Shown here: piece by piece, positions 9,309-17,531 of the stretch
How positions within the stretch are numbered: position 1 is the first letter of the stretch
Layout: each line of letters begins with the position of its first letter
Source: JBPCPM01 sp050999155
GTDB taxonomy: Bacteria > Actinomycetota > Thermoleophilia > Solirubrobacterales > 70-9
DNA: 49,842 nucleotides
Assembly: GCA_050999155.1 (NCBI GenBank)
Contig: JBPCPM010000069.1
Coordinates: forward strand, 1-49,842
Direction of reading: 5' to 3'
Translations under genes and position numbers: made by a program
The notes under the pieces: generated by a model
Told to the model about the DNA's origin: nothing
Database searches by the model: none
The model's input: the letters and a program-made list of their open reading frames with translations, nothing else

Positions 9309-10193
9309 GCGCTGCCCGGCTCACGCCATCACGGGATCGCGACCCGCCTTGACCGGGGATCCGTGGGAAGAAGCTGCCCGGGCGCTCATTCATCGGGGGG
9401 AACAGGTCTGCCCCCAAACAGCGGCGCCTGACAGAGAAGCAGCTCAGGACCGACGCCCCACACCCGTCGCAGTCCGTCGGTCCATGCGCGCGGACCGGTG
9501 ACGAGCGTCGCCTCGGGCCGACGAGTGCTAGCGCGCGAGCATCTGGAGACGGCGAGAGAGGCGATCGCTGCTGACTCATCGGTTTCGCGCGGCAGGTCGA
9601 GCCCTCGGCGAACGGACGCCTCGAACAGCGCCATCCTGAGCCGCATCGTATCCGGGGCCTGATCAGGACCGCTGATCCGGTCTGCGGTGTCTACGGCTAC
9701 CGCACCGTTTCTGGCGGGTGCCCTCTACCCACGCCAGGTGCTATCCACGGGTCCGCCCGCAGGCAAGACCGGGATGCGGCAGTAACCCATTGAAGGGGTC
9801 GCTCCTGCACGCACGTGAATGGAGGGGTCTTCGCCAGGATGGCATTCGCAACCGAAAAGGACGAGGAGCGGAAGCTCCTCCGATCTGGAAGCAGAGTTCC
9901 GTATTTCCATGCAAGGAACACTCTCCGTGGAGCTACGGCGGCGACGACCTTTCCGCCACCGTGGGGGACTCCGCCTGACCGCGTACAGGCCCGCGCTCGT
10001 CGTTCGAAGGCCGGCTCGACGAACCTCAAACGGGTCAAACGCCGGCGCGCTGGCGACCCGCATGAGCAGGCCGCGGTTCTTCGCTGAGCGGCGCCTGCGT
10101 GAACCGCGAGCGCCGCTCCATTGCGCGACGCATGTGCGCAGTGTCCCGCTCACATAGGCGGGTGCCGGCCCCACCTCAGCAGATAATGAGTCC
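9309..10193. other. No recognisable gene (885 bases)
   Basis: Several frames stay open on both strands because of the high GC content, but none has a family signature, good start or consistent codon use. The minus frame at 9386-9646 (86 residues) is the most protein-like but is not recognised. This may be a graveyard between the SEC-C gene and hipBA. Confidence 0.5.
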
Positions 10194-10256
10194 GTTCGGG
10201 AAAATGCTCGGCCCATTGCGCCCGGATCTAGCGCTATTATCCTGTTCGGGAAAATG
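10194..10256 (+). promoter_or_regulatory. hipBA promoter with two direct repeats
   Basis: Exact 13-bp direct repeats GTTCGGGAAAATG at 10194-10206 and 10244-10256, 50 bases apart, flank a -10 box TATTAT at 10235-10240. The second repeat ends in the hipB start codon. Each contains TTC-N2-GAA. They are the best candidates for HipB operators; 50 bp is near five helical turns, so bound dimers would sit on the same DNA face. Confidence 0.55.
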
Positions 10257-10484
10257 GAGAGATCCCGACCACCCGTATCTGTTCCCGATGCGAAAGCACT
10301 CGGCGACGCCATCCGCACCCGGCGCAAGGCGGCGGGGTTGACCCAGGGCGAGCTCGCCGACGCGGCCGGCACGTCGCTGCGCTTCGTCTCGGAGGTCGAG
10401 CGCGGAAAGCCCACTGCGCGCCTGCAGGGAGTGCTGAGCCTGCTCGCCGAGCTTGGTCTCGAGCTGCACGTCAAGCCGCGATGA
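10254..10484 (+). CDS. hipB: HipB-like Xre-family antitoxin
   Basis: 76 residues. A single Xre-type helix-turn-helix (LGDAIRTRRKAAGLTQGELA, then SLRFVSEVERGK) fills the centre and a short C-terminal strand (LGLELHVKP) ends the protein, as in HipB. It overlaps the HipA start by ATGA. In HipBA systems HipB neutralises HipA and represses the operon at upstream repeats. The ATG at 10254 is chosen because it lies just downstream of the TATTAT -10. Confidence 0.9.
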   Translation: MERSRPPVSVPDAKALGDAIRTRRKAAGLTQGELADAAGTSLRFVSEVERGKPTARLQGVLSLLAELGLELHVKPR

Positions 10485-11773
10485 GCCGACTCGATGTCCA
10501 CCTGCACGTGCCACGCGTCGGGGTGCTCGAACGTGTCGAGCAAAGTCGGCTTCGCTTCACCTACCGGGGCGAGCCGGAGGCCCTGAGGGGGCTTCCGCCT
10601 CTGTCGCTCTCGCTGCCGCTGCGCCGCGAGCCGTTCTCCGATGAGGAGTGCCGCGGCTTCTTTTCGGGCTTGCTGCCCGAGGGCGGGTTCCTGCGGGCCG
10701 TGGCTCGCGCCTTCGGGGTCTCGGCGTCGAATCCGTTTGCCGTGCTCGAGGCCATCGGGGGCGAGTGTGCGGGAGCGATCTCGCTGGCGCCCCCGGGCGC
10801 TGGCCCGCCCAGCCCTCGCGAGCCGTGGTGGCCCAGCCCCTTCGAGCTCGTCGATGTGCTGCAGCGATCTCCCGGGCGCGTGTTGCAGGCTGGCGTCGGC
10901 GATCACGGCGAGGGCTTGCGGCTTTCGCTTGCCGGCGCTCAGGACAAGCTGCCGGTCGTCTTCGCCGAAGGCCGGATCGGCATCACGCGAGGCAACCCGC
11001 CGAGCACGCACATCGTCAAGCTGCCGATCGAGGGATTCCCCGACACGGTGGCCAATGAGCAGCTGTGCCTGGCGCTCGCCCGGGCGGGCGGGCTCGACGC
11101 CGCCGAGGCGGTCGCGCGACGCGCCGACGGCGAGCAAGCCAAGGGCCCGCATCTCCGGTATCTGCTGGTCACGCGGTATGACCGCCGGGCGGAGCCGCCG
11201 GCGCGCCTGCACCAGGAGGACGTCTGCCAGGCGCTCGGCGTGCCGCCGGAGCTGAAATACCAAGCCGAGGGGGGTCCGACTGTCGCCGACTGCGCGTCGC
11301 TGATCGCGCGCCACAGTGCGGTGCCCGCCCGTGATCGGCTCGCGTTCGCCGATGCGCTGATCTTCAACCTTCTCATCGGCAACCACGACGCCCACGCCAA
11401 GAACTACTCCCTCATGCTCGAGGGTCCCGACGCGCCCCGGCTGGCGCCGCTCTACGACCTCCTGTCGACCTCGGTCTATCCCGACCTCTCCCGCAAGCTG
11501 GCGATGAAGCTCGGCGGTGAGAACCGTCCTGTCTACATCCGCGGCCGGCACCTGGACCGCCTGGCTGGAGAACTCAACATGCGCCCACGGGCCTTCCGCC
11601 GCCGCGCCGCCGACCTCGCCGCCAGAGTGACCGCCGCTCTCCCCGAGGTCGCCGAACGCCTGGCCACGAACTTCGACCACCCCAGCACCCTGCAGCACAT
11701 CACCGACCAAGTCCAGGCCGCCGCGCGCCGCCTGCGATCGGCGCTGGCCGAGCCGAGCTCGCCCGGCTCATAA
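10481..11773 (+). CDS. hipA: HipA-like serine/threonine kinase toxin
   Basis: 430 residues, normal for HipA. An N-terminal HipA_N couple domain (VGVLERVEQSRLRFTYRGEP) is followed by the P-loop LSLAGAQDKLPV (about residues 148-159), whose Ser is the usual autophosphorylation site. The catalytic loop is LIGNHDAHAKNYSL (about 297-310) and the metal-binding motif is APLYDLLS (about 321-328). The E. coli enzyme phosphorylates glutamyl-tRNA synthetase to cause persistence; the target here is unknown. All key residues are present, so it should be active. It overlaps hipB by 4 bases. Confidence 0.93.
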   Translation: MSRLDVHLHVPRVGVLERVEQSRLRFTYRGEPEALRGLPPLSLSLPLRREPFSDEECRGFFSGLLPEGGFLRAVARAFGVSASNPFAVLEAIGGECAGAISLAPPGAGPPSPREPWWPSPFELVDVLQRSPGRVLQAGVGDHGEGLRLSLAGAQDKLPVVFAEGRIGITRGNPPSTHIVKLPIEGFPDTVANEQLCLALARAGGLDAAEAVARRADGEQAKGPHLRYLLVTRYDRRAEPPARLHQEDVCQALGVPPELKYQAEGGPTVADCASLIARHSAVPARDRLAFADALIFNLLIGNHDAHAKNYSLMLEGPDAPRLAPLYDLLSTSVYPDLSRKLAMKLGGENRPVYIRGRHLDRLAGELNMRPRAFRRRAADLAARVTAALPEVAERLATNFDHPSTLQHITDQVQAAARRLRSALAEPSSPGS

Positions 11774-11910
11774 CCCGGAGGTCGCGGGGGAACGATATTG
11801 GCGCTCCTCGTTGGAGACAACTGGGGGGCGTTGCGACAATGACGATCTACGGATCACGGAGCCGTGCGTCGAGGACCGTCCGTGCCGAATATCGAAGATA
11901 GTGGAAACAC

Positions 11911-11930
11911 GCTGGTACGCTTTCGGCGTG
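11911..11930 (+). promoter_or_regulatory. Extended -10 leading to a leaderless GTG start
   Basis: TGG-TACGCT (TACGCT at 11916-11921), six bases, then GTG 11928. Same geometry as the other antitoxin promoters here. Confidence 0.45.
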
Positions 11931-12578
11931 GGGATCGTCGATAACAAGCTGGCTGCCCTTTCGCGACTCGAGCGACTGCATCGGGTGCGGCGACGACGAC
12001 CTGGCGACGCCGACCTGGCGTCGGTGATCGCCGAGCTCGAAGGAGAGTTGGGCGAAACGGTCTCCCAGCGGATCGCCGCGCGGTACCTGGGCATGAGCCA
12101 TACGGCGCTTGGTCGCCGGGTTCGCGGCGGGGAGGTGCCGCTGGTGGAAAACCGGGAAGGTCGAACTGAGGTGCCGGTCCCGGCGCTGCTTCGCCTTGCC
12201 CGGGAGCCGAACGGCGCGAAGCGGCCCGCCTCCGGTCGCCCGGCCGTCTCCCCCCGTGCGAACGAGCCACGCGCGCGGGCAGATCATGCCGGGGCCCGGG
12301 AACGCTCGCTCGCCTACCACCGGGCGGTCGCCGAGCGGCTCCGCCGCGAGGACGTCCACGACGCTCACTATCGGGTGCGCAAATGGCGCGCCGCCGGCAA
12401 GCTCGGCCCGTACTACGCGGATTCGTGGGAGGAGATCCTGCAGCGGCCTCTGCCCCAGATCCGCGATGCCCTCACCGAGGATTCGCAGGCCGCCGCGGAC
12501 CTTCGTCAAAACTCACCGTTCGCCGGCACCCTCAGTGAGCCGGAGCGTCGAGCCGTCATCGGCCTCGCTGGGCCGTGA
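11928..12578 (+). CDS. HTH protein paired with a nucleotidyltransferase (putative antitoxin)
   Basis: 216 residues from the leaderless GTG 11928. Residues about 40-75 (SQRIAARYLGMSHTALGRRVRGG) form a helix-turn-helix of the excisionase/MerR kind. A basic Pro/Arg linker follows. The C-terminal region (YHRAVAERLRREDVHDAHYRVRKWRAAGK, then YADSWEEIL) is helical and could contact the partner. The stop overlaps the downstream nucleotidyltransferase start by 4 bases, so the two are translationally coupled. The arrangement resembles type II/IV toxin-antitoxin pairs with a nucleotidyltransferase toxin (the AbiE and MenAT kinds). The antitoxin role is inferred. Confidence 0.6.
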   Translation: MGIVDNKLAALSRLERLHRVRRRRPGDADLASVIAELEGELGETVSQRIAARYLGMSHTALGRRVRGGEVPLVENREGRTEVPVPALLRLAREPNGAKRPASGRPAVSPRANEPRARADHAGARERSLAYHRAVAERLRREDVHDAHYRVRKWRAAGKLGPYYADSWEEILQRPLPQIRDALTEDSQAAADLRQNSPFAGTLSEPERRAVIGLAGP

Positions 12579-13132
12579 ACCGCGCCGACTTCGAGCACGT
12601 GATCGCGGCTGCGGCGAACGTGGTCGGTGAGGATGCCTTCGTCGTGGTCGGCAGCCAGGCGATCCTCGGTCCGTTCCCGGACGCGCCTGCGGTTCTGCTG
12701 CGCTCAGCCGAGCTGGATCTCTACCCGGTCGCCGCTCCAGAGCGTGCGATCGAGATCGACGGCAGCCTCGGCGACGGCTCGGCCTTCCACGAGGCGTTCG
12801 GCTACTACGCCCACGGCGTCGGCCCCGAGACCGCGAAGGCGCCCCCTGGCTGGCAGCAACGTCTGATCGCGGTCGAGATCCCGCCCCGGCCCGGTTCAGA
12901 GCGGCGGCCGGTGGCACGGTGTCTCGAGCCACACGACCTCGTCCTTGCCAAGTGCGTCGCCGGCCGCGATCGCGACTGGGACTTCGCCCGGCATGCCCTG
13001 GACGCCGGCCTTGTCGCCCGGGCAACCCTGTTGTCGCGCATCGACGCTCTCCCAGCTGCCGATCCAACCCGTTCTGCGATCCGCTCTCGCCTCGAACCGG
13101 ACCCCCTGAGCCCTGAAGGGCGACAGTTGTGA
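12575..13132 (+). CDS. DUF6036-like nucleotidyltransferase (putative toxin)
   Basis: 185 residues. The polymerase-beta nucleotidyltransferase signature is visible: FVVVGSQAILG (residues about 21-31, the hG[GS] motif), then the acidic pair in SAELDLYP (about 44-51). RCLEPHDLVLAKCVAGRDRDWDF (about 111-133) is the conserved second half of this family. The fold transfers nucleotides to RNA or protein. With the HTH gene directly before it and toxin-antitoxin loci around it, a toxin role is likely but not shown by the sequence. The start is the GTG at 12575, overlapping the upstream TGA. Confidence 0.65.
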   Translation: MNRADFEHVIAAAANVVGEDAFVVVGSQAILGPFPDAPAVLLRSAELDLYPVAAPERAIEIDGSLGDGSAFHEAFGYYAHGVGPETAKAPPGWQQRLIAVEIPPRPGSERRPVARCLEPHDLVLAKCVAGRDRDWDFARHALDAGLVARATLLSRIDALPAADPTRSAIRSRLEPDPLSPEGRQL

Positions 13133-13180
13133 GCTGGCTCCGCTCGATCTCGACCAACGGGCAGGACCCTGTGCCCTACG

Positions 13181-13198
13181 TGCTACCCTACAAACGTG
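13181..13198 (+). promoter_or_regulatory. Extended -10 of the vapBC operon, leaderless
   Basis: TGC-TACCCT (TACCCT at 13184-13189), six bases, then GTG 13196. Contains one TGCTAC half-site; no full inverted repeat is seen. Confidence 0.5.
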
Positions 13199-13432
13199 CG
13201 AAAGACGAGCGTCTATCTGAGCGAGCGCGAGTCCCGGCGCTTGGCCGAGCTCACGGTCGCGGAGGGGCGATCGCAGGCGGAGATCATTCGTGAGGCCATC
13301 GCCGCCTACGTCCCGCCCGCCCGGGGCAACGGCGACTTCGCCCTGGCGGCGGGCTTCACGCGGCTCGATGACGATCCGCGACCGATCTCCGAGATCCCGG
13401 AGGACGAACTGCTCGACGGTTTCGGCGAGTGA
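13196..13432 (+). CDS. vapB: VapB-type ribbon-helix-helix antitoxin
   Basis: 78 residues. The strand MRKTSVYLSERESRRLAEL and the helix RSQAEIIREAIAAYV form a ribbon-helix-helix. The acidic C-terminus (ISEIPEDELLDGFGE) is the toxin-binding tail. It starts leaderless at GTG 13196 and overlaps the PIN toxin start by GTGA. Confidence 0.88.
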   Translation: MRKTSVYLSERESRRLAELTVAEGRSQAEIIREAIAAYVPPARGNGDFALAAGFTRLDDDPRPISEIPEDELLDGFGE

Positions 13433-13863
13433 CCCTCGTCGTCGACGCGGCGCCGCTTGTCGCCCTAGCCGACGAGCGCGAGCCGCGGCGCGGCGACATT
13501 CTCGCGTTGATGCGCTCAGAGACAGATGGACTGTTCATCCCAGCGCCCGTGACCGCCGAGATCGACTATCTCCTGGGCCGGCGATTCGGGCCTCCGGCAC
13601 GACACGCGTTTCTCGAGGACCTGGCGGCGCGGCGGTACGAGACACCGGGTCTCGACGCCCGCGATCACGCGGATGCGCTGGAGTTTGATCGCCGCTACGC
13701 CGACCTCGATCTCGGGTTGGCCGACGTCTCGATCGTGGTGCTCGCCCGCAAGCTCGGCACCCGTCGTATCCTGACGTTCGACGAGCGCCACTTCCGCGCA
13801 GTCCGGCCGCTGCAGGGCGGTGTTTTCACGCTGCTCCCGGCAGACGCTCGGCCCGCCGCCTGA
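13429..13863 (+). CDS. vapC: VapC-type PIN-domain ribonuclease toxin
   Basis: 144 residues. PIN-domain acidic residues are in VVDAAPLVALAD (first Asp, residue 4), TAEIDYLLGRRFG (Glu, about 40), DLDLGLADVSIVVLARK (about 96-112) and LTFDERHF (about 118-125). PIN toxins cleave RNA with Mg2+ and are held inactive by VapB. It is coupled to the antitoxin by a 4-base overlap. The length is normal and all four acidic positions are filled. Confidence 0.9.
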   Translation: MTLVVDAAPLVALADEREPRRGDILALMRSETDGLFIPAPVTAEIDYLLGRRFGPPARHAFLEDLAARRYETPGLDARDHADALEFDRRYADLDLGLADVSIVVLARKLGTRRILTFDERHFRAVRPLQGGVFTLLPADARPAA

Positions 13864-14002
13864 CCGAGGTTCGGAGGGCAGTTCGCGAGGTCGAGCGGGC
13901 GCGTGCCGACTCACGCCCAAAGCCGGGGGCCAGCTCCATGGGCTTGGGAAAGCGCCCTCGGGAGACGGGAGGCGCTTCTTAGAGGAGGCGCAGCCGTCGC
14001 TC

Positions 14003-14310
14003 TCAGAGCACGAGAGCGACATCGAGTTCTCCGGCCGCTCGGCGCACCCGCCTGTCGAACGACGCGACGGCGGTAGCGCTGGTCACGGCAGTGGCCAGAG
14101 CAAAGCCACCCGCGAGGCTGATACCCGCCGCGCGGAAGCGCGCGGCGTCGCGAGCGACTGCGGCAGTCGGTGCGTGGGGCTCGATGCCCAGCGCGGAAAT
14201 GGCATCGACCGCTCGCGAAAGTTCTCCCGGCTTGCCGCCGGTCGTACCAGGACCTCGGCGTAGTTGACGGTGCAGATGACCAGTGGTGGGCGTCCGCGGA
14301 GCTGCTCTCG
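14003..14310 (-). pseudogene. Frameshifted, N-truncated PIN-domain (VapC) remnant
   Basis: One minus frame reads PPLVICTVNYAEVLVRPAAS (the central PIN helix with Glu). The coding then slips to a second frame, GELSRAVDAISALGIEPHAP, continuing through AGISLAGGFALATAVTSATA and ASFDRRVRRAAG to the stop at 14003. The first PIN Asp and about 40 N-terminal residues are missing because the neighbouring vapC ends at 14329. It is a dead second toxin directly downstream of a live pair. Confidence 0.65.
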
Positions 14311-14328
14311 GCGCTGGCGGCCGCGCCG

Positions 14329-14715
14329 TCAGACCCGGATGACTTCGACCGCGTCGATGCTCGTGAAGTCGGCATCTTGGGTCAGGACCGCCGAACCGTG
14401 GCGTAGGGCGGTTGCCGCGATCCACGCGTCGTGGCGCCGCAGCTTGCGGCCGGCGCGCAGCTGCTCGTCGGCGATCCTGGCGAAGCACGAGGCGACCGCG
14501 TCGTCGATCCCCAGCAACGGGTAGGCCGCCCGAACACGGGAGAGGGTGGCTACGCGTGTCGCGCGGGTGCCCGGATCGGAAGCGCGAAGCACACCGAGCT
14601 CGAGCTCGGCGGCGGCGACGACCGACACGGCGATTTCGTCAGGCACGTCCGCGAGCGGGCGTCCGGCCTCACGCGCGATGAAGACCGACGTGTCCGCGAC
14701 CGCGCGACGCGTCAC
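14329..14715 (-). CDS. vapC: VapC-type PIN-domain toxin
   Basis: 128 residues. The PIN residues are in AVADTSVFIARE (first Asp), VSVVAAAELELGVLRA (Glu, about 38), LRRHDAWIAATALRHG (Asp, about 96) and VLTQDADFTSI (about 110-120). It starts at GTG 14715, which overlaps the antitoxin stop by 4 bases. It should be a Mg2+-dependent RNase. The 3' neighbour is a broken PIN remnant. Confidence 0.9.
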   Translation of the reverse strand: MTRRAVADTSVFIAREAGRPLADVPDEIAVSVVAAAELELGVLRASDPGTRATRVATLSRVRAAYPLLGIDDAVASCFARIADEQLRAGRKLRRHDAWIAATALRHGSAVLTQDADFTSIDAVEVIRV

Positions 14716-14957
14716 TCGTCGACCAACCGGTTCCGGATGTCCGCCAGGTCATCGAGAAGGCGCGCGTCCGCACCAGCCTCGTCCAGGATCTCGCGGAGCG
14801 TCGCGCCCGGTACCCAGGGATCTGCCGCAGCGTGCGGGACGATGTCCGCCACGGGCGTGCGGTTGACGGTGAGCGAGACGGCTTCCCCCGAACGGACTGC
14901 CGCGACCACCTCCGAGGTGTGGTTTCTCAGCTCCCGTACGGAAACCTCGCGTGCCAT
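14712..14957 (-). CDS. Phd/YefM-type antitoxin of the 14329 VapC
   Basis: 81 residues beginning MAREVSVRELRNHTSEVVAA, the Phd/YefM dimer and DNA-binding fold, followed by AVSLTVNRTPVADIVPH. The C-terminal part (ATLREILDEAGADARLLDDL) is the toxin-binding helix. The ATG lies six bases after a TACGGT -10 that overlaps the inverted repeat at 14966-14984, so autoregulation is likely. It also shares that intergenic region with the PIN toxin at 15027. Confidence 0.88.
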   Translation of the reverse strand: MAREVSVRELRNHTSEVVAAVRSGEAVSLTVNRTPVADIVPHAAADPWVPGATLREILDEAGADARLLDDLADIRNRLVDE

Positions 14958-14963
14958 ATGCAC

Positions 14964-14984
14964 ACCGTAGCACCGGATGCTACG
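14964..14984 (-). promoter_or_regulatory. Operator and extended -10 of the Phd-VapC operon
   Basis: Perfect inverted repeat CGTAGCA-N5-TGCTACG (14966-14984). On the minus strand it provides TGC-TACGGT (14969-14964) as an extended -10, then six bases and ATG 14957. Same half-sites as at 7408, 31844 and 35309. The divergent PIN gene at 15027 may be controlled from it too. Confidence 0.65.
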
Positions 14985-15026
14985 CGTCCTCGAAAGCTGA
15001 ATTCGAGACGGTCGGCCCGAGGGAAC

Positions 15027-15383
15027 GTGCGGTTCGCTGACACCAACATCCTGCTGTACGCGATCTCGGGCGACCCAGACGAGGCCCCCAAGGCCCGCAA
15101 GGCAAACGAGATCCTGGGCGCCGGCGAGATCGCTCTCTCCACCCAGGTGCTGCAGGAGTTCTATGTCCAGGCCACGAGGGAGACCCGGCCGGACCGCATC
15201 ACCCACACGCAGGCATTGGGTCTTCTCGAGTCGTTCTTGCGCTTCTCGATCATCGAGATGACGGCCGGGTTGGTGCTCGCGGCCGCCGCGACCGGTGACC
15301 GGTTTCAACTCTCCTGCTGGGATTCCGCGATTCTCGAGGCGGCTCGCGCCGCACCATGCGACGTGCTCCTCACCGAGGTCTGA
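15027..15383 (+). CDS. Orphan PIN-domain (VapC) toxin
   Basis: 118 residues from GTG 15027, with GAGGG at 15019-15023 as a possible ribosome-binding site. The PIN residues are in VRFADTNILLYAISGD (first Asp), LSTQVLQEFYVQATRE (Glu), FQLSCWDSAILEAAR (Asp) and CDVLLTEV. No antitoxin gene precedes it: only 69 bases separate it from the divergent Phd-type antitoxin at 14957, and a new mazE-like gene follows. It may be kept in check by that divergent antitoxin, or it may be a lone survivor. Confidence 0.85.
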   Translation: MRFADTNILLYAISGDPDEAPKARKANEILGAGEIALSTQVLQEFYVQATRETRPDRITHTQALGLLESFLRFSIIEMTAGLVLAAAATGDRFQLSCWDSAILEAARAAPCDVLLTEV

Positions 15384-15507
15384 GCCACGGCGCCGACTAC
15401 GGGGGCGTGCGGGTCGAGAATCCGTTCCTGCCTTCTCACCCGTGACCCCGCAGCGGCCGGCTCGTGACCGGTCGCCCTCGAACCTTTCATCCAGCAGCGA
15501 TTTTCGA

Positions 15508-15526
15508 TAGCACTAGGTGCTAGCAT
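15508..15526 (+). promoter_or_regulatory. Operator and extended -10 of the MazEF-like operon
   Basis: Perfect inverted repeat TAGCAC-TAG-GTGCTA (15508-15522). Its right half gives TGC-TAGCAT (TAGCAT at 15521-15526) as an extended -10, followed by six bases and ATG 15533. Confidence 0.6.
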
Positions 15527-15532
15527 CATGCA

Positions 15533-15742
15533 ATGGCTTCAACGCGGACGACGTTCACGCTCGAGGCGGATCTCGCCGCGCAAGCGCGCCGTCTGGGGCT
15601 CAATATCTCGGCTGCGGCCCGGGAGGGGGTCGCGGAGGCCGTACGAAAGGCGCTCGAGGGACACGATCGCGCTGTTTACGAGCGTGCTCCCGAAGCTCAC
15701 GACCCGAGCTGGGAACGCGTCGAAGCATGGGGCGAGGATTGA
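15533..15742 (+). CDS. CcdA/MazE-like antitoxin
   Basis: 69 residues. RTTFTLEADLAAQARRLGLN followed by ISAAAREGVAEAVRKA is a ribbon-helix-helix of the CcdA type (L...ARxLGLNxS). The acidic end (DPSWERVEAWGED) would bind the toxin. It overlaps the following MazF-type gene. The start ATG 15533 sits six bases after the -10; an ATG at 15528 is out of frame. Confidence 0.8.
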   Translation: MASTRTTFTLEADLAAQARRLGLNISAAAREGVAEAVRKALEGHDRAVYERAPEAHDPSWERVEAWGED

Positions 15743-16047
15743 GGCGCGGCGACGTCTGGCTCGCCGAGGCCGGCGGCAAACGCCGGCCGGTGCTCGTTCT
15801 CACGCGAGGTGCGGTGCTCGACGTCCGGGCGCTCGTCACGGTCGCGGAAATCACCGCGTCGCCGCGCGGCCTCGCGGTCGAGGTCGAGCTGGACCATCAC
15901 GCGGTCGGGTTGGAGCGTCCATCGGTTGTCAACGCTGACGGGCTGCACACGGTGGCGCAAACGACGCTGAGCACCCACGTGGGCGCTCTCGATGGCCCCA
16001 CCCTCAGCCGGGTCTGCGCGGCCATCGCCTACGCACTGGGTTGCTGA
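15727..16047 (+). CDS. MazF/PemK-type endoribonuclease toxin
   Basis: 106 residues. The MazF barrel starts with LRRGDVWLAEAGGKRRPVLV, continues through LVTVAEITASPRG and ends with HTVAQTTLSTHVG, matching the GD-W and RPVLV landmarks of MazF/CcdB-fold toxins. ATG 15727 overlaps the antitoxin by 16 bases; a TTG at 15739, giving a 4-base overlap, is an alternative. It should be a sequence-specific mRNA interferase. Confidence 0.85.
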   Translation: MGRGLRRGDVWLAEAGGKRRPVLVLTRGAVLDVRALVTVAEITASPRGLAVEVELDHHAVGLERPSVVNADGLHTVAQTTLSTHVGALDGPTLSRVCAAIAYALGC

Positions 16048-16362
16048 TCAGCTACCGGGTCTCACCGATGACTGTGCCCACTGATCGTTGGTGAGGGGCC
16101 GCACGTCTCGAGTCGATTGCCCAGACCTCGGCTCGTACAACTCATCGAAGCATCGCCAAGGCGCTCGCCGGCGCCACGCAGCCGGTCATTGGGAGCACGA
16201 GCGAACTGCCCACCCCTGTCATACTGCGGCGGCTTGGGCGGGCTCGCTCACCGCCGTCGCTCGCGTGCGGCTTCCGGGCTTCCGCCGAACGCCCCCCATG
16301 ATCTCAACCATGTCCTCCCGATTCCAGATGGACGGAATCCCGATGTCCTCGAGGATGTCCGC
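16048..16362. other. No recognisable gene (315 bases)
   Basis: The reading frame of pyrD stays open upstream to 16117, but those residues do not resemble the family. Nothing else is recognised. Confidence 0.5.
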
Positions 16363-17505
16363 ATGAGGATCTACCAGTTCGTGTTGCGCCGGGTCTTGAC
16401 GCGGATCGACCCGGAAACCACGCACCACCTGGTTATGAAGTCCTTGCGGGTGCTGGCGCCGTTTCCCGTTCGGCTAGCCCTCCGCCGACTCTTCTTTCCC
16501 AGCGACCCACGTATCTGCACGCGGGCCATGGGTCGGGAGTTCCCGACCCCTCTCGGGCTCGCGGCGGGCTTTGACAAGGACGGGAAGTATTTCCGCCAGC
16601 TGATGATGCTCGGCTTTGGTCACATCGAGGTCGGCACGATCACGCCGTATCCACAGTCCGGGAACGCGCGCCCGCGGATTGAGCGAGTCCCCGAGGCGGG
16701 GGCTCTTCGCAATTGGATGAGGTTTCCGAACGACGGCGCCGATGCGGTCGCCCCACGCTTCGCCGGCAAGGATGCTGCAGGCGACCTGGTAGGAGCCAAT
16801 ATCGGACTCGGTGAGCGGACGCTGCCGGAGGCGGCCGCTACCGACTATCGAGCAGCTGCGGCCCGCTTCTCAGGTTTGGCCGACTACCTGGTCATCAACG
16901 TCAGTTCACCGAATACAAAGGGTCTTCGCGGGCTTCAACAGCGAGCGCACCTTGAGGAGATCATCTCGGCGACCCGCGCGGCGGCGGGGGATGGTACGGG
17001 TGCGCCGATCCTGATCAAGATCAGCCCAGATCTCTCGGATCATGAGATCGATGAAGTGGCTGACCTCGCGATCACGCTTGAACTGGCTGGGATCATCGCT
17101 GTGAACACACGAGTCGTGCGCTTGCCCCAGAAGTATCCGGATGCTCCAAGCACGGGAGGACTGTCTGGCCCGCCGCTGAAGGAGCGGTCGCTCGAGGTGC
17201 TCGAGCGCCTCTACCACCGCACCCAGGGTCAGGTTACGCTCGTTTCGGTCGGTGGCGTCGAGTCCGCTCAGGACGTTTTCGATCGAGTGTTGGCGGGAGC
17301 CAATCTCGTGCAGGCCTACACGGCATTCATCTACGGCGGCCCGCTGTGGCCCTACCGGGTCAACCGCGACCTTGGACGGCTTGTCGAGGCAGCCGGAGTC
17401 CAGTCGATCGAGGAACTGGTCGGACGCGGCCGCGCCTCCGCTGCGGACAAGAGCACGGGGGCTGCTTCCGCGAGGCTGTCCACGGAGTCGGTGCTCACCG
17501 TCTGA
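16363..17505 (+). CDS. pyrD: Dihydroorotate dehydrogenase (quinone), class 2
   Basis: 380 residues. It oxidises dihydroorotate to orotate in pyrimidine synthesis, passing electrons to quinone. The N-terminal membrane-association helices (YQFVLRRVLTRIDPETTHHL) mark class 2. FMN and substrate motifs follow: GLAAGFDKDGKYF (about residues 62-74), VGTITPYPQSGNARPR, and the catalytic loop VINVSSPNTKGLRGL with the class 2 base Ser. Later come KISPDL, NTRVVR and VSVGGVES. The start is ATG 16363 with GAGGA at 16351-16355. No other pyr gene is nearby; it stands alone among toxin-antitoxin loci. Confidence 0.93.
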   Translation: MRIYQFVLRRVLTRIDPETTHHLVMKSLRVLAPFPVRLALRRLFFPSDPRICTRAMGREFPTPLGLAAGFDKDGKYFRQLMMLGFGHIEVGTITPYPQSGNARPRIERVPEAGALRNWMRFPNDGADAVAPRFAGKDAAGDLVGANIGLGERTLPEAAATDYRAAAARFSGLADYLVINVSSPNTKGLRGLQQRAHLEEIISATRAAAGDGTGAPILIKISPDLSDHEIDEVADLAITLELAGIIAVNTRVVRLPQKYPDAPSTGGLSGPPLKERSLEVLERLYHRTQGQVTLVSVGGVESAQDVFDRVLAGANLVQAYTAFIYGGPLWPYRVNRDLGRLVEAAGVQSIEELVGRGRASAADKSTGAASARLSTESVLTV

Positions 17506-17531
17506 GCCAGCCGGCTGCTAGGAGTCGGGGG

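Noticed and set aside
9725..11710. Minus-strand 661-codon frame across hipBA
   Set aside because: Its main part is antisense to hipA, and the tail beyond hipBA has no recognisable family.
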